Of a stretch of DNA of 64,000 bases, positions 63,173 to 64,000 are shown in pieces. Numbering within the stretch: the first letter of the stretch is position 1; every line of letters starts with the position of its first letter. The DNA lies in the NCBI RefSeq assembly GCF_900111125.1, contig NZ_FOGE01000006.1, forward strand, positions 62,001 through 126,000, read 5' to 3'. The DNA is from Sphingobium sp. YR768 (GTDB lineage Bacteria; Pseudomonadota; Alphaproteobacteria; Sphingomonadales; Sphingomonadaceae). The notes beneath the pieces were generated by a model. It saw only the letters and a program-made list of their open reading frames with translations. It ran no database searches and had not been told where the DNA came from. The translations under genes were made by a program, and so were the position numbers.

Positions 63173-64000
63173 TGCGCGCTGCCATCTCGGCGATGGGAAC
63201 CGATCTCGGTCCGGATGTGCTGAGTCAATGTCGGGCGTTGTTCGATGCTGAACAATCGACTCTGGCGGCGCAGGTGCCGGTGACGGTGACAGATGTCACC
63301 TATGGCCCGCATGAACGCCACCGCCTCGACCTATACCGCCCGCAGGTGGAAAGCCCAGCCCCGATCCTCGTCTTCGTGCATGGCGGCGGCTTTCTGAAGG
63401 GGGACAAGGGCGGCGCGACCGACTGGCCCAATGCCAATGTCGGCCGCATGGCCGCGCAGGCCGGGTTTCTGGGCGTCGTCATCAACTATCGGCTGGCGCC
63501 CGACAATGTCTGGCCCGCCGGGTCGGAAGATGTGGCGGCTGTCATCGACTGGCTGAAGGCCAATGCCGCGCAGCATGGCGGCGACCCCGACCGCATCGTG
63601 CTGATGGGCACGTCGGCCGGCGCGGTCCATGTCGCAGGCTATCTCAAGCTGGCTGGCGATCGCGGCATCCGGGCCGCGATCCTGCTGTCGGGCCTCTATG
63701 GCTACACCCCGCTCGATCAGCGCGACATGCTCTATTATGGCGACCCCGCGCTCTATCCCGACCGCATGCCGCTGGAGGCCGTGGCGGCGACCAGCCTGCC
63801 GCTATTCCTCGCCTGCGCCGAATATGATCCGCCCCGCTTTCAGGCCGAATTTCTGGGCCTGATGCAGGATCGCCTGACCCGCCATGGCGCGATGCCGCGC
63901 GCCTTCATTCATTCGGGACATAATCATTACAGCATGGCCATGCATCTGGGCACCGCCGACCGGCGGCTGTCCCAAGAAATCTGCGCTTTCGTGCGCGAAA
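63172..64000 (+). CDS. Alpha/beta-hydrolase (HSL-like esterase), runs off the window
   Basis: The ATG (TGATG overlap with the previous stop) opens a frame of at least 276 codons that reaches the window edge. Oxyanion motif HGGG (about residue 72), nucleophile elbow GTSAG (about 146), Asp in CAEYDPP and His in SGHNHYS give a full catalytic triad of the hormone-sensitive-lipase/carboxylesterase group. Cytoplasmic. Likely hydrolyses an ester in the same catabolic cluster. Confidence 0.82.
   Translation, partial: MRAAISAMGTDLGPDVLSQCRALFDAEQSTLAAQVPVTVTDVTYGPHERHRLDLYRPQVESPAPILVFVHGGGFLKGDKGGATDWPNANVGRMAAQAGFLGVVINYRLAPDNVWPAGSEDVAAVIDWLKANAAQHGGDPDRIVLMGTSAGAVHVAGYLKLAGDRGIRAAILLSGLYGYTPLDQRDMLYYGDPALYPDRMPLEAVAATSLPLFLACAEYDPPRFQAEFLGLMQDRLTRHGAMPRAFIHSGHNHYSMAMHLGTADRRLSQEICAFVRE

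Noticed and set aside
1..64000. tRNA, rRNA, insertion sequences, integrases or att sites
   Set aside because: None recognised on either strand; a covariance-model and IS search would settle this.

Overview
The window comes from a high-GC Gram-negative bacterium, most likely an alphaproteobacterium of the Sphingomonadaceae (Sphingobium/Sphingomonas/Novosphingobium type). This rests on base composition and codon use, densely overlapping genes (many 4-nt ATGA junctions), a TonB-dependent receptor inside a catabolic cluster, and a protein repertoire typical of that family. Genus is an inference. I saw no rRNA, tRNA, CRISPR array, transposase or prophage gene; this looks like chromosomal, catabolically rich DNA.

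Layout. (1) 1-9948, minus strand: nine overlapping genes for purine salvage and ureide breakdown. They run transporter with fused HpxX-like tail, HpxY/AtzE amidase, NCS2 purine permease, secreted nucleosidase, HpxW, allantoate amidohydrolase, ureidoglycine-glyoxylate aminotransferase, PuuE allantoinase and HpxZ (cut by the window edge). Together they read as nucleoside -> base -> allantoin -> allantoate -> ureidoglycine -> oxalurate -> oxamate -> oxalate. (2) 10034-14141: a DUF418 membrane protein and a small membrane protein, divergent from a membrane-tethered winged-helix/TPR regulator, with three phased direct repeats between them. (3) 14155-21626, minus: a two-component system transcribed into a CzcCBA-type heavy-metal efflux system with a DUF3240 protein. 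(4) 21749-29894: SDR/LysR pair, large secreted amidohydrolase, methyltransferase/MFS operon, trehalase. (5) 29903-37996: LLM flavin monooxygenase and a quinate/shikimate catabolic locus (QuiC, porin, NAD-type shikimate dehydrogenase, AAHS transporter, LysR). (6) 38137-45081: a 2314-residue RTX-type repeat protein with a 681-bp tandem repeat. (7) 45327-52682: an RND multidrug efflux operon and its TetR-type regulator, sharing an operator sequence. (8) 52834-64000, plus strand: a PLP dehydratase and LysR followed by an aromatic-degradation cluster (amidohydrolase, FAD hydroxylase, GlcG-like protein, extradiol dioxygenase, fumarylacetoacetase-type hydrolase, TonB receptor, metallo-beta-lactamase-fold hydrolase, alpha/beta hydrolase running off the edge).

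The most interesting points are: a bile-acid-symporter-family transporter carrying an HpxX/AtzG-like tail directly before its expected amidase partner; a peripheral-ring meta-cleavage pathway whose substrate I cannot assign, preceded by a perfect LysR-type dyad; the RTX protein whose tandem repeats are nearly identical except for one aromatic-rich variable loop; and operator architecture readable at several loci (TetR/RND, three LysR-type dyads, phased repeats at the winged-helix regulator).
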